From the NCBI GenBank assembly GCA_003152315.1, contig PLZV01000025.1:1-64000 (forward strand): 64,000 bases of DNA. Reading direction: 5' to 3'. Below, piece after piece: positions 27,325 through 37,800 of this stretch; positions within the stretch are counted from its first letter, which is position 1; each line of letters opens with the position of its first letter. The position numbers were made by a program, and so were the translations under genes. The stretch comes from Verrucomicrobiota bacterium (lineage in GTDB: Bacteria > Verrucomicrobiota > Verrucomicrobiia > Palsa-1439). Below the pieces are notes generated by a model. That model was not told the origin of the DNA and ran no database searches. It saw only the letters and a list, made by a program, of their open reading frames with translations.

Positions 27325-28410
27325 GTGAACATCCATAAGGCAACTCACAAATATGAGGCCTGGCTGGAAGGTCAGGGGCCGTTGATCGCGCGCGATCTGC
27401 GCTTGAAGCATACGTTGATGAGGCAGGCGGTGTTTTCTTTCTTGCGGGCGACGTTCTACCGCTGGTGTCAGCTCTGGCCGGAGATTTGTCCCGATCTTGC
27501 CCAGGGGCCAGGGGTTCTTGGCGTGGGCGATTTGCATGTGGAGAATTTCGGGACGTGGCGCGATGGTGAGGGGCGTTTGGTGTGGGGCATCAATGACTTC
27601 GATGAGGTGGCAGTGATGCCGTACACCCTGGACCTGGTGCGGCTGGCCGCGAGCGCGCGTATGGCCATCGAAGCGGACCATCTGCGCGCCGATACGAAGG
27701 ATGCTTGTGATGCCATCCTGAGCGGTTACGGGGATGCTTTGAGGGCGGGTGGATGCCCGATTGTGCTTGGGGAAAAGTATGAGTGGTTGCGCGAACTGGC
27801 GAACAGTGAGGCCCGTGATCCGCTCAAGTTCTGGGAGAAGATGGGGCGGTTGCCCAGGCTGCGGCGGCGTGTTCCGCGTAGCGCGATCAAAGCCATCGAG
27901 AGCTTGATGCCGGATGCGGATGTGGAATACCGGGTGGCGCAGCGCAGGGCAGGGATCGGGAGTCTGGGACGCGAACGGTACACGGCGATTGCTGATTGGC
28001 GGGGGGGCAAGATTGCGCGCGAAGCCAAAGCGTTGGTGACTTCCGCTTATGCCTGGGCCATGGGTGGCAAGATCAAGCGCGAGGTCCTTTACCAGGAAGC
28101 GCTGGATCAGGCGGTTCGCTGCTGTGACCCCTTTGCGCGGGTGCGTGGTCGGTGGATTGTGCGTCGGCTGGCGCCCGATTGTTCGCGGATTGAGCTGTCG
28201 TCGTTGCCGAAGGAATGGGATGAGACACGGTTGTTTTATGAGATGGGATGGGAAACAGGCAATGTCCACTGCGGGACCGCGAAGGCCGTGACGATGATCG
28301 CGCGGGATTTGAGGAAGCGGCCGGCGAAGTGGTTGCACGATGGCGCCCGAGCGATGACGAAGGCCACCGTAAAGGACTGGCAGGAATGGAAGACGGCGCG
28401 GGGTGATTAA
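27325..28410 (+). CDS. DUF2252-family protein
   Basis: Kinase-like fold signature VGDLHVENFGTWRDGEGRLVWGINDFDEVAVMPYTLDLVRLAAS. Confidence 0.85.
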   Translation: MNIHKATHKYEAWLEGQGPLIARDLRLKHTLMRQAVFSFLRATFYRWCQLWPEICPDLAQGPGVLGVGDLHVENFGTWRDGEGRLVWGINDFDEVAVMPYTLDLVRLAASARMAIEADHLRADTKDACDAILSGYGDALRAGGCPIVLGEKYEWLRELANSEARDPLKFWEKMGRLPRLRRRVPRSAIKAIESLMPDADVEYRVAQRRAGIGSLGRERYTAIADWRGGKIAREAKALVTSAYAWAMGGKIKREVLYQEALDQAVRCCDPFARVRGRWIVRRLAPDCSRIELSSLPKEWDETRLFYEMGWETGNVHCGTAKAVTMIARDLRKRPAKWLHDGARAMTKATVKDWQEWKTARGD

Positions 28411-28598
28411 GCAGGGGGGGGAGGGAATTTGGGATTGGGGATTGCCGCGAAAACTACGTCGCGGGTTTGCCACAGACGACAGCGGCGTCTCGTCCAACTC
28501 GGCTCCGTCTGACCCGGCTTGAGATTGGAGAGCGGAAGGGGGAGCGGGCGAGTGAACGGCCCGCGATGAGCGCCCGCGGCAAAGACCACGGGGGCGAG

Positions 28599-29168
28599 TC
28601 AGGTGTGTTTGGGTTTGATGGCACCGGTGAGAACTGAATGCAACGTTTCGGGGACTTGCAGGAATTCTGCCCATTTCTGCAGGTAGATGCGGTCGAGTGT
28701 GGTTCCATTGACGGCGACGACGCCGGCGGCATCGGAGAGTTGGCGGTCGGAGGGGGTGAGCTTGTGCCAATAGAGTTTGTGCAAGATGACATCCTCGGCG
28801 GTGCAAATGTAAGCCGGTTCACCAAAGAGTGTCACGCGAAGTCGCCGCGAAAACATTTCGCGTTCGAAGGGCTGCGGCTGGAGCAACCAGAAATCAACCT
28901 TGAGGGCGGAGCGTTTGTCCAGGGCATTGAACTGGTGGGGAGGTTGGTAAGCGGCGTGGATGGCTTTATCGTCCAGATGGAAATCGCTTTTAAATTCTTC
29001 CACGAGGCGCGGGATGGCGGTGGGTGGCAGTTGAATGACGAAATCCAAATCGTGGGTGCTGCGGGGGATGCCCCAGTAGTTGCTGACCATGGAACCGGTC
29101 AGCATGTAGTCGAGTTCCGCGCGATTCAGGCGCTGGAGGCAGTCGATGAGCAACTCGCGCTCGGTCAC
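28599..29168 (-). CDS. Nucleotidyltransferase (MenT/AbiEii-like), candidate toxin
   Basis: YMLTGSMVSNYWGIPRSTHDLDFVIQL (GSxxx...DxD); GTG start directly after upstream small ORF. Confidence 0.75.
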   Translation of the reverse strand: MTERELLIDCLQRLNRAELDYMLTGSMVSNYWGIPRSTHDLDFVIQLPPTAIPRLVEEFKSDFHLDDKAIHAAYQPPHQFNALDKRSALKVDFWLLQPQPFEREMFSRRLRVTLFGEPAYICTAEDVILHKLYWHKLTPSDRQLSDAAGVVAVNGTTLDRIYLQKWAEFLQVPETLHSVLTGAIKPKHT

Positions 29169-29170
29169 GG

Positions 29171-29368
29171 TCAGGCCGCCAGTTGGAGACGGTGGTGGAG
29201 GAGTTCCTCGACTTCCGTCGCGGTGGCTTGGGGATGCTGGCGGCGGATGCCTTCGCGGGCGATGTCGCAGGCCAACTCGTGCAGGTCCAGGGCGATGGCG
29301 AGACGTTGTTCGCCGGTCATGGCGCGGTAACGTTCGATCTGCGCGATGAGTGCCTGTTGCGGGTTCAC
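29171..29368 (-). CDS. Small partner protein (candidate antitoxin)
   Basis: GTG-start 65 aa VNPQQALIAQIERYRAMTGEQRLAIALDLHELACDIAREGIRRQHPQATATEVEELLHHRL; 2 nt from nucleotidyltransferase. Confidence 0.6.
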   Translation of the reverse strand: MNPQQALIAQIERYRAMTGEQRLAIALDLHELACDIAREGIRRQHPQATATEVEELLHHRLQLAA

Positions 29369-29477
29369 GGTGTGACGGTAGCAGAAGGGTGCGGGCGCTT
29401 CAATATCGTAGTGTGATTTTGCCGAGGATGAACACTGCTGCGGTGCGACATTCGGCCGACGCGGTGGCTGATCCGGT

Positions 29478-29717
29478 TTACTTGCGGACGTTGGCGAGGA
29501 TTCGGTTGGCGATATCCTGGAAGGCGGTGGGGATGGCGCTGGTCGTTGTGGCGAAAGCAGCGGAGCCTGTTGGCTGGGTGGAGTCGTAGGTTGGGCTGGC
29601 GGGATCGTTGGCAACTTCCTGGAAGAACGTTTGGTCAACTGCACCGAGGCCGATGGTGTAAACGGTAATGCCATTCGCACGCATGCCATTAGCCCACATT
29701 TCCCGGATTCGCTTCAC
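29478..29717 (-). pseudogene. C-terminal fragment of a VWA (TadG-like) protein
   Basis: ANGMRANGITVYTIGLGAVDQTFFQEVANDPASPTYDSTQPTGSAAFATTTSAIPTAFQDIANRILANVRK aligns to C-termini of the VWA genes at 58116 and 59927. Confidence 0.75.
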
Positions 29718-29798
29718 AAGTCAATGTTAGTGACATACAGGAGCCGCATAAACAAAGGCTCTGGTCGATGTTGAAGCGACAAAAAAGCGGAGGATTCA

Positions 29799-31139
29799 AT
29801 GGGTGCAGGTAACAAACAGGCTCTGCGGGTAACTTTTGATAGTCGGGTGAAGTTGGAGTTTCATGGCTCGAACATTACCTCCGATGCGGGCCTGCTGGCC
29901 TACCGGGAACTCGATGAGGTGCTGGAACTGACCGCAAGGAGTGGTGGCCTGTTGGATGATTGGCGCACGGGGAAGAACACGCAACACTCGCTGGTGGCGC
30001 TGCTGCGCCAGTCGATCTTCAGCCGTCTGGCGGGTTACGACGACACCAATGACGCCGAACGGCTCGCGGTTGATCCGACCATGCGACATGTGGTGGGCGG
30101 GCGAGCCAGCGAACGCCATGCCGCCTCCACCAGCCAGATGGGCCGCTTCGAGACCGAGGTGTTGACGCAGCCGGGAAATCTGGCGGAGTTGACGAGGTTG
30201 TCCGGGTTATGGATTGATCAGTTACGGGAGCGCCAGCCCATGCGGGAACTCATCCTCGATTTGGATAGTTCGGTCAGCGAAACCTATGGCGCACAAGAAG
30301 GCACGGCCTACAACGGGCATTTCGACTGTACTTGCTACCACCCACTGTTCTGCTTCAATCAGTTCGGCGACGTAGAAGGTGCTCTGTTGCGGGAAGGCAA
30401 CGTCCCTAGCGCCAAAGATTGGCGGAGCGTGCTGGAGCCGGTGGTGGCACGGTATCGCCGCCAAAAGATGCCTCGTTACTTCCGAGCGGATGCGGCCTTT
30501 GCCAACCCGGAGGTGTATGAGTTCTTGGAAGCCGAAGGCTATGAATATGCCATCCGCCTGCCAGCCAACGCTGTGTTGCAGCAGGAGATCGAGCCGCTGC
30601 TGACCCGTTCGGTGGGGCGTCCCACGAACGCGCCGATGGCCTGGTATGCTGACTTTCTATATCAGGCGCAGAGTTGGGATCGCGCCCGGCGCGTGGTGGC
30701 CAAGGTGGAGTGGCACAAGGGCGAACTGTTCCCCCGCGTCGGGTTCATCGTGACCACTCTGGGCCGACCAGCCAAACGGGTGGTGCGGTTCTACAACCAG
30801 CGAGGCACGGCGGAGCAATGGATCAAGGAAGGCAAGAACGCCGTTAAATGGACCCGGCTGTCCTGTCACGACTTTGCCGACAACCAAGTGCGGTTGCAGC
30901 TATTTGTGCTGGCTTACAATCTGGGTAATTCTCTGCGTCAGGCCGTGCTGCCCCGAGCGGTGCGGCATTGGACGCTGACGACGTTGCGGGAGAAGCTGAT
31001 CAAGATCGGAGCGAAGGTGGTGCGCCATGCGCGGCAGGTGATCTTCCAGATGGCGGAAGTGGCAATCCCACGGGAATTGTTCCGAGCCATTCTGGAAGGG
31101 ATTCAGCGGTTGAGATTGCCCATGCCGCTGCCCGGGTAA
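29799..31139 (+). mobile_element. IS1380-family-like transposase CDS (446 aa); element ends not determined
   Basis: VKLEFHGSNITSDAGLLAYRELDEVL, LDLDSSVSETYGAQEGTAYNGHFDCTCYHPLFCFNQFGDVEGALLREGNV, FYNQRGTAEQWIKEGKNAVKWTRLSCHDFADNQVRLQLFVLAYNLGNSLR. Confidence 0.9.
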
Positions 31140-31804
31140 TGCTCGCCGGGCGACAAATGCGAGAAAGAAAAAGGGCAGGCGGCGATGCTTTGTTAGCGTT
31201 CGATCGAAAATCGGTGCGGAACGCAATCAAGAGCCGAAGGCATCTCCGCCGGAGTCGGGAAGCCGATCTTGGAGTCGCAAAAAGGCTTGATAGCAGTGTC
31301 CGAGGGGATAAAATGCTGATTAATGAAACTGAATGGCCCCCGATGGTCGCGGGCCGTAGGTCATATGGGAAATGTCGGCCAAGACACAACGATCACGAAT
31401 GCCAGCGGCGCCGGCCTGACTCATCTTTTTGGAAAGGCCTTCCACTTCAACCAGTTGGAACTCAAACGGGACCTCCGAAAGGTCTGCCTTCATTGGCCAG
31501 TCGCGCCGCAATCGAGAGGTATTTCACCGAAAAATGAGCTTTTGGGTGCGTCGAGGAGCACCGGCGGCCGGGCGGCCATGTCAAGGAAATCATCCCAAAC
31601 AACCCCCAAGCAACCGCCACGTAAATAATGTAAAATAAAGCTTGCAACCAAATGAGGCGATCTGGTAACTCTACTCTAGCGAGAAGAGGCACCCCGTCTG
31701 TAGGTGGAGACTTGGGCAACCAAGAGGGTGCCTTACAAGACCTAACGGTCATTGAGGGATCAGCAAGGATGGGTACGTTTATGATGGCGAGTTCTAAACG
31801 ATCT

Positions 31805-32437
31805 ATGAAAATACATTCAAAAACCATCATTGCACTGGCTGCTGGAGCGATTTTACTATCTGGCGTGCTGGGCCAAACGGCTCAAGCTGTTCTGCTGAAT
31901 GAGTCTGGCACATCGATCTTGGCTGATTCACTTGGGGCAAATACTGGACCCGAAGCGCTCCCTATTTCATGGTCGGTTGTCGAGAATGCTTCCTTAATTT
32001 ACACTTACACCTATACTGTTAACAATCCCGTCGGCGATGTTGTTCTAAATAATACTGGCACACCCACTTCAACACCTGAACCCGTTGACGCTTTTTCGGT
32101 TGGTTTCGACACCACGGCTCCGGGTGCTTTTATTACGGGAAGCCAAACTGGTGGCCTATTTGATGAGAATAATGGTACCGCCGGACTATTTTGGCTTCTT
32201 TTCTCCGTCAATCCAGGCACTAGCAGTGGGCCGTTGTCGTTTCAATCAGATCTGCCGCCGACGCTGGGCAATGCGAATGCGCAGGACGCAAACCCGCCCT
32301 CCCCGTGGTCTTCAAACCCCAATGGTCAACAAGTTCCCGTTCCTATAACTGTTCCCGAACCTGGTACGTGGGCGCTCGTTGCTATCGGAACCGGTCTCGG
32401 CGCTTTCCTTCGTGGACGCAGGCAAGCCCGCCGCTAG
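31805..32437 (+). CDS. PEP-CTERM sorting-domain protein
   Basis: Signal peptide; C-terminal VPEPGTWALVAIGTGLGAFLRGRRQARR. Confidence 0.85.
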   Translation: MKIHSKTIIALAAGAILLSGVLGQTAQAVLLNESGTSILADSLGANTGPEALPISWSVVENASLIYTYTYTVNNPVGDVVLNNTGTPTSTPEPVDAFSVGFDTTAPGAFITGSQTGGLFDENNGTAGLFWLLFSVNPGTSSGPLSFQSDLPPTLGNANAQDANPPSPWSSNPNGQQVPVPITVPEPGTWALVAIGTGLGAFLRGRRQARR

Positions 32438-32651
32438 CCCGATTTCTGACGACGGCGTATTCTTCAACAAGTGGAGAGCCAGCAGGGCGCGAGTTGTGAT
32501 CGATGAGAGGCGAGTAGCAAGTACGATTAATCTTCCATAGTTGGCTGTGGTTTCACTCTCACCCCGGTGCCGCCACCCGACTGGAGAGGATAAGCTAAAC
32601 CAACGACGAGCAAAAATTCGGCGAATGCATAAGGAGAGAGTGAAAACAGTC

Positions 32652-33473
32652 ATGAAAAAACTACCAATGGCAATAATCGCGATCAGTTTGGCCGCCGCAA
32701 TGAGCGCCAGCGCGCAGGTGACCGTCACCGTCGATGCGACCATGGCCCCGAACGCTTTTGGCTCGCCATCCTACGATACATGGGCTGCAAACGGTATTTA
32801 CGCCGTGGAAAATGGTTTGACTTCGTATGGCGCCGCTGGTCCCGCGCAATTCAATGTCACGACCAGCCCGTTGCCCGTCGCCGCCAATTTCGTGACTGGC
32901 TTCAACTCTTGGTTGGGGCAAGCGCCGGGGCCGTACGCAGGCGAACTTGGTAATCGGGCTTCTTTTGTGGCCGTGATTAACGGTAATGGCAGTTTGATAA
33001 ACATGAATAACTTCGGCATGACCATGGCCAGTAGCGACGCGGGGAATGCGCTTGGGGTTAGCTGGCCAAATAACAGTATTCTTCCGAATGACTGGACTTA
33101 CGACGCTGGCGACATCGGGCTTGTTTTCAGTAATGGCCTGAATATCAGCGGCGGGTATACGGTTGTCAATAGTGGCGACCCCGGGCAATTGGTCAATGAA
33201 ATCATCAGCATAGGAGCAGGCAACGCTTATGCTAGTTACGACACACTCGCAACGGGCGATGACGACCCTAATCTTGGTGATACCGATCAACAAATCCTCA
33301 ACTATGATATCGCGCAAGTGGGTAGTTATGACTTCACGGGCGCTGTCACGTACGGCGCCGACAGTGGCTCCGCCACGTTTAATTTCACCGCCGTTCCCGA
33401 GCCGGCCACGGTGGCGCTCGTGGGCGCGGGCCTGATGGGCATGCTGATGGTCGTCCGCCGCCGCAAGGCCTGA
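32652..33473 (+). CDS. PEP-CTERM sorting-domain protein
   Basis: Signal peptide MKKLPMAIIAISLAAAMSASAQ; C-terminal VPEPATVALVGAGLMGMLMVVRRRKA. Confidence 0.9.
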   Translation: MKKLPMAIIAISLAAAMSASAQVTVTVDATMAPNAFGSPSYDTWAANGIYAVENGLTSYGAAGPAQFNVTTSPLPVAANFVTGFNSWLGQAPGPYAGELGNRASFVAVINGNGSLINMNNFGMTMASSDAGNALGVSWPNNSILPNDWTYDAGDIGLVFSNGLNISGGYTVVNSGDPGQLVNEIISIGAGNAYASYDTLATGDDDPNLGDTDQQILNYDIAQVGSYDFTGAVTYGADSGSATFNFTAVPEPATVALVGAGLMGMLMVVRRRKA

Positions 33474-33505
33474 TCGAACTTTACCTGAGAATTGGGCATT
33501 CGGAT

Positions 33506-33529
33506 GAGCCTCGCAGAGTTGCGGGGCTC
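33506..33529 (+). terminator. Rho-independent terminator-like hairpin
   Basis: GAGCCTCGCA-GAGT-TGCGGGGCTC followed by GTTCTTTCG, 33 bp after PEP-CTERM stop. Confidence 0.6.
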
Positions 33530-33599
33530 GTTCTTTCGTAGTCAGCCACGAGTTTCCACCAACACAATGGTAGCATCGTAGGCTTTCGGATTATGGGCG

Positions 33600-34598
33600 T
33601 CAACAGCCCGATATCTGACCAACCGATTTCGATGTCCGAACCACGCCCTGCCCCTGGTCGCAAAGGGTAAACCCCCGATTAGCTGTTTGCACGGTGAGGT
33701 AGGTTGCGTCAGCCGCTACGTTGGATTGCACGAAGCCTTTCTGGGTGCCGTCGATGGCGGATTGAAACGTGGTGACTCCCGAACAACACGAGACGGTACC
33801 TCCGTTGGCCGTGCAGACTACAGTGCCATTCGTGGGGTTAAAAAAGTTGATGATAGTTCCTCCGTCGTGTCCCCCGATATTCCAGACGGTCGGTGTGCCG
33901 CCACAATTTAAGGTGGTCTGGATGATATTTCCCGCGCCATCGGTGACGAAGACCGCGACCTTCAGTGCGCTCTGACCCGGAGGGATGACAACACTTGCAT
34001 CCTGGATGAGCGCGTTTGTCAGCCCGTCTTGCGTGAAAGATGCGCCGGTATATTGGAGCGATCCGGCTGCGTTGATGATTTGCTGTTGGAAGGGCTGCGT
34101 CATTGCCACATCGACGCGGGTGGTAGTGGCAAATGTGACGAAGGCCGCTTGGTCGACGGTGTCGTTGAAGGAGTTAATGAAAGAGGTAATGGCGCCAGTC
34201 AAGGCAGCCGACAAACTGGGGCTGGCTAGTGAGCCAGATCGATCCATGACGAGTGTGAGGATCACGTTCTGATAGGACGGCTTGCGGATGCGGTAGAATC
34301 CGTTCGTGAGGAAGGCGGGCGGGGAATCGGTGTATGCGAGCGAGGTGGTGTTTGAGCCAGCATTGACTGGGGCGGCGGGTAAGTCCGCCCACAGGTCCGT
34401 GGGAGAATTGGCGAATTGAACGTGATAGGCGGTGTAGGGGGCGGTGGGCCAGGTGAGGGTGATTTGGCCGTTGGTGGTGGCCTGGATGTTGTTGATGAAG
34501 AAAGGTGTTTGGGCGCGGGCAACGGGGGACAGCGCGAGAAGAGCGATGATGCCAGGCCACAGTCTATTCATGGAGCGGAGCATTCTCCGAGCAACCAT
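33600..34598 (-). CDS. VWA-domain secreted protein, probably C-terminally truncated
   Basis: VILTLVMDRSGSLASPSL MIDAS; similarity to the VWA genes at 58-61 kb stops at YLTVQTAN, then 25 unrelated residues and a stop. Confidence 0.7.
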   Translation of the reverse strand: MVARRMLRSMNRLWPGIIALLALSPVARAQTPFFINNIQATTNGQITLTWPTAPYTAYHVQFANSPTDLWADLPAAPVNAGSNTTSLAYTDSPPAFLTNGFYRIRKPSYQNVILTLVMDRSGSLASPSLSAALTGAITSFINSFNDTVDQAAFVTFATTTRVDVAMTQPFQQQIINAAGSLQYTGASFTQDGLTNALIQDASVVIPPGQSALKVAVFVTDGAGNIIQTTLNCGGTPTVWNIGGHDGGTIINFFNPTNGTVVCTANGGTVSCCSGVTTFQSAIDGTQKGFVQSNVAADATYLTVQTANRGFTLCDQGQGVVRTSKSVGQISGC

Positions 34599-34826
34599 TG
34601 ACCGACGTTTACCAACGGGCGCTGATGATATCGTATTCAGCGGAAGATGGCAAATGCCGTTGCGGGCTTTGGTAAGCGCATCAGTCAGTGATGGTTGTAG
34701 AGTAAAATGAATTCGTCAAGAATCCAGGTCTGACGCCGTTTTCTCCGAGAAAACCATGGTCTTTCCCGAGGTTTTCTGATAGAAGCAGGATCGTAACAGA
34801 GTTCGGGCTGGGAGAGCTTAACGAGC

Positions 34827-37800
34827 ATGAGGCATCGGATTCACCGTGGCACCGCCGTAATCGTCGCACTGTGGTTGCTATCCAGTTCGCAAGTAGCCAG
34901 CGTTACTGCCAACACCCTGGATCATTTCGGTTTTGCTCCGATCATCAGCCCGCAGACGTCCACGGTACCATTTACGATTACCCTCCAGGCGCAGGATGTG
35001 ACGAATGCGCTCGTAACCGGATTTGTTGGCCCTGTCACCCTGAGCGCGACCGGAAGCAATGGATCGGAACCCCTGACGCCCACCAGCTCCGGGACATTCA
35101 GCGGAGGCGTCTGGACTGGGAACGTGACGATCAATGTGATCGACTCGAACATCGTGTTGCAAGCCTCGGATGGCGGGGGGCATACGGGATCGAGCAATCC
35201 GTTTGATACCACCTCGACTCATGTACGGGTAATCAATCTGGCGGCGTCAGACATCGGCTACGATCCATTCTCGGACAAGATTTATGCGAGCGTGGGCAGT
35301 GGCAGTTTATCGAACACCGTGACGGTGATCAATCCTGCGACGGGTGCCATCGGTTCTTCCGTGCAGGTCGGTCCTGGCCCCGGAAGGATTGCGGTTGCCG
35401 ACAATGGCCAACTACTCCATGTGGCGGTGAGTGGTCTGAATGCCGTGAAACAGGTTATGATTCCGTCGCTGACGCCCGGGTTGAGTTTCTCAACCTACAG
35501 CGGCTTGCCCCTGACGGACATGGTACCCGTGCCCGGCTCGGCGGGTTCGGTGGCTGTCGCCGTGTACCGCGCATCCGATTACGGACGAGTCGACACGATT
35601 TACGACAATGGCGTGGCGCGGGCCAATGTGGCAAATGCAGCGAATGTCATTCGATTCGGGGGAACCAACACGGTCTTGTATGGCGTGAACAACATCTTTG
35701 ATCAAGTCCACTTCGATTTTTATGCCATGAGCGTGGATGCCTCGGGTGCGACCGTTACGAGTTACGTCCCAAACCTGGTCGGGGGCTTTTATGGAGTTTA
35801 TGTTGAATATGGGGGCGGCTTGCTCTTTACCTCGTACGGCCAGATGATCGATCCAGTGGCTGGCACCGTAATCGGCGGCTTCCCGGCGAACGGACCGGTG
35901 TGGCCTGATACGAAAGCCGGTCGCGTGCTTATCCTATACGGTTCCACCCTTCAGGCGTATGACCTCACCACGTCGGCGTTGATAGGGTCCCAGACCGTGT
36001 ACGGCATGTCGGGTTCGCCGGGATATCTGATCTGGGCGGGAGCCAACCGGGTCGCGTTTGAAACAAGCGCTGGCGAGGTATTCATCGTTGATACCGGCCT
36101 CGTCCCGTCAGGGGGGCCTGCCGACCTGGCGCTGATCGGATCCGATTTTCCGAACCCTGTCGACATTGGCAGCAATCTCACGCATTCGATCACCATCACC
36201 AACCTGGGTCCGAATACCGCGACGAATGTCCTGGTATTGGAGACCCTGCCTGCCAACAATATACTGGTGTCTGCCACAGCTTCGCAGGGCAGTTGCACAC
36301 AAGACGCGGGTGTGGTGAGATGTTCGCTGGGGTCGATCAATAGCGGCGCCGCAGCGACGGCGAACATTGTCGTGCAAGCTACCAAGGCAGGTCCCGTTCA
36401 GACTGTAACCGTGGTGACCTCGGATACGACCGATTCCACCTTGACCAATAATGTCGTGACCAACCTGACGACGGTCGGGTTTATACCCGCATCGGACAGC
36501 GTGAACGTTCTCAACTTGACGACCAGCGACCTTATTTACGACACGCACTCCGCACGATTGTACGCCAGCATTCCCGATGGCGTCACGGGGGGGATTAGCA
36601 ACAGCGTTGCGGCAATCGACCCGATGACAGGGTTGGTGGGGCAACAAGCATTCGTTGGTGAAGGGCCGGGGAAGCTTGCGGTGGCTGACAACGGTCAGTA
36701 TCTATACGTGGGCCTGACTGGCACAAACCTGGTTGCCAGACTCGATTTACCTTCGATGACGACCGGACTCGTGTTTAGTCTCGGAACCAATCAGTCGGCC
36801 GGGGCCCGATACGTTGACGACATGGTGGTCTTGTCGGGCTCGTCGGGTTCCGTGGCCATTACCCTGACGAACTCCTGCTGCTCCCCCGCTTATGATGGCG
36901 TGGTGGTTTTCGACAACGGTATTCCACGCTCAACGGTAATCCCGCCGGGTATCGGACCTGACACCCTGGCGTTGAGCGGCACAAGCACCGTGCTGTATGG
37001 ACACGATAACGAGTCTCCCCTGCATGGCTTTTATACAATGAACGTCAGCGGTTCGGGCATGACCGTTACGTCGGATGTGCCCGATCTGCCCAATGCCTCT
37101 TGCGACATCGCTTTCGATGGCGGCTTGATTTTCACCAGCACGGGCGCGGTCATTCAACCGACCAATAGCACGCAGACCACCCCGTTTCCAGCGAGCGGTC
37201 TGGTCTGTCCTGACCTGGCCGATGGCCGGGTGTTCTTCCTCAATGGGTCGACACTGCAGGCATTCGATCCATACACCCATCTCCAGATCGGTTCGGTGCC
37301 AGTGTCCGGAATATCGGGTGCGACTGCCGGTCTGGTTCGTTGGGGCGCCGACGGTTTGGCTTTCACCACCAGTGGCGGGCAAGTGTTTGTATTACGGACA
37401 TCCTTGATTCCGTCGGGATCGGTCGCCGACCTCTCCGTCCAAGCTCTCGCGTCACCGACCCCGGGGGAAATGGGGATCGCCATGACCAACAGTGTTACCG
37501 TGACGAACAGTGGCCCAGCCGACGCAGCCAATGTCGTGGTGCTGGACAGTTTGCCTGCGGGCGTATCTTTTAACTCCGCTGTTTCGTCCCAGGGAAGTTG
37601 CACGCTGAGTAACGGTCTTGTCGTCTGCAACCTCGGCACGGTGGCCGCCGGTGCGTCGGCATCGACGACAATCAGCTTCACACCTTCCATCGGGACCATG
37701 CCAACGAACGTGCTCACGAGTACTGTTCTCGTCACATCTGCCGCATCCGAGCCGAACTTTGCCAACAATTCCACATCATTGGTTATGACGGTGGTCCTTG

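Noticed and set aside
27091-28806. 571-aa minus-strand ORF over the DUF2252 gene
   Set aside because: Pro/Arg/His-rich antisense frame; the plus-strand frame has a clear family signature.
31323-31830. Small ORFs between the IS1380 transposase and the PEP-CTERM gene
   Set aside because: No recognisable motif or ribosome-binding context on either strand; may be degraded mobile-element DNA but not supportable.
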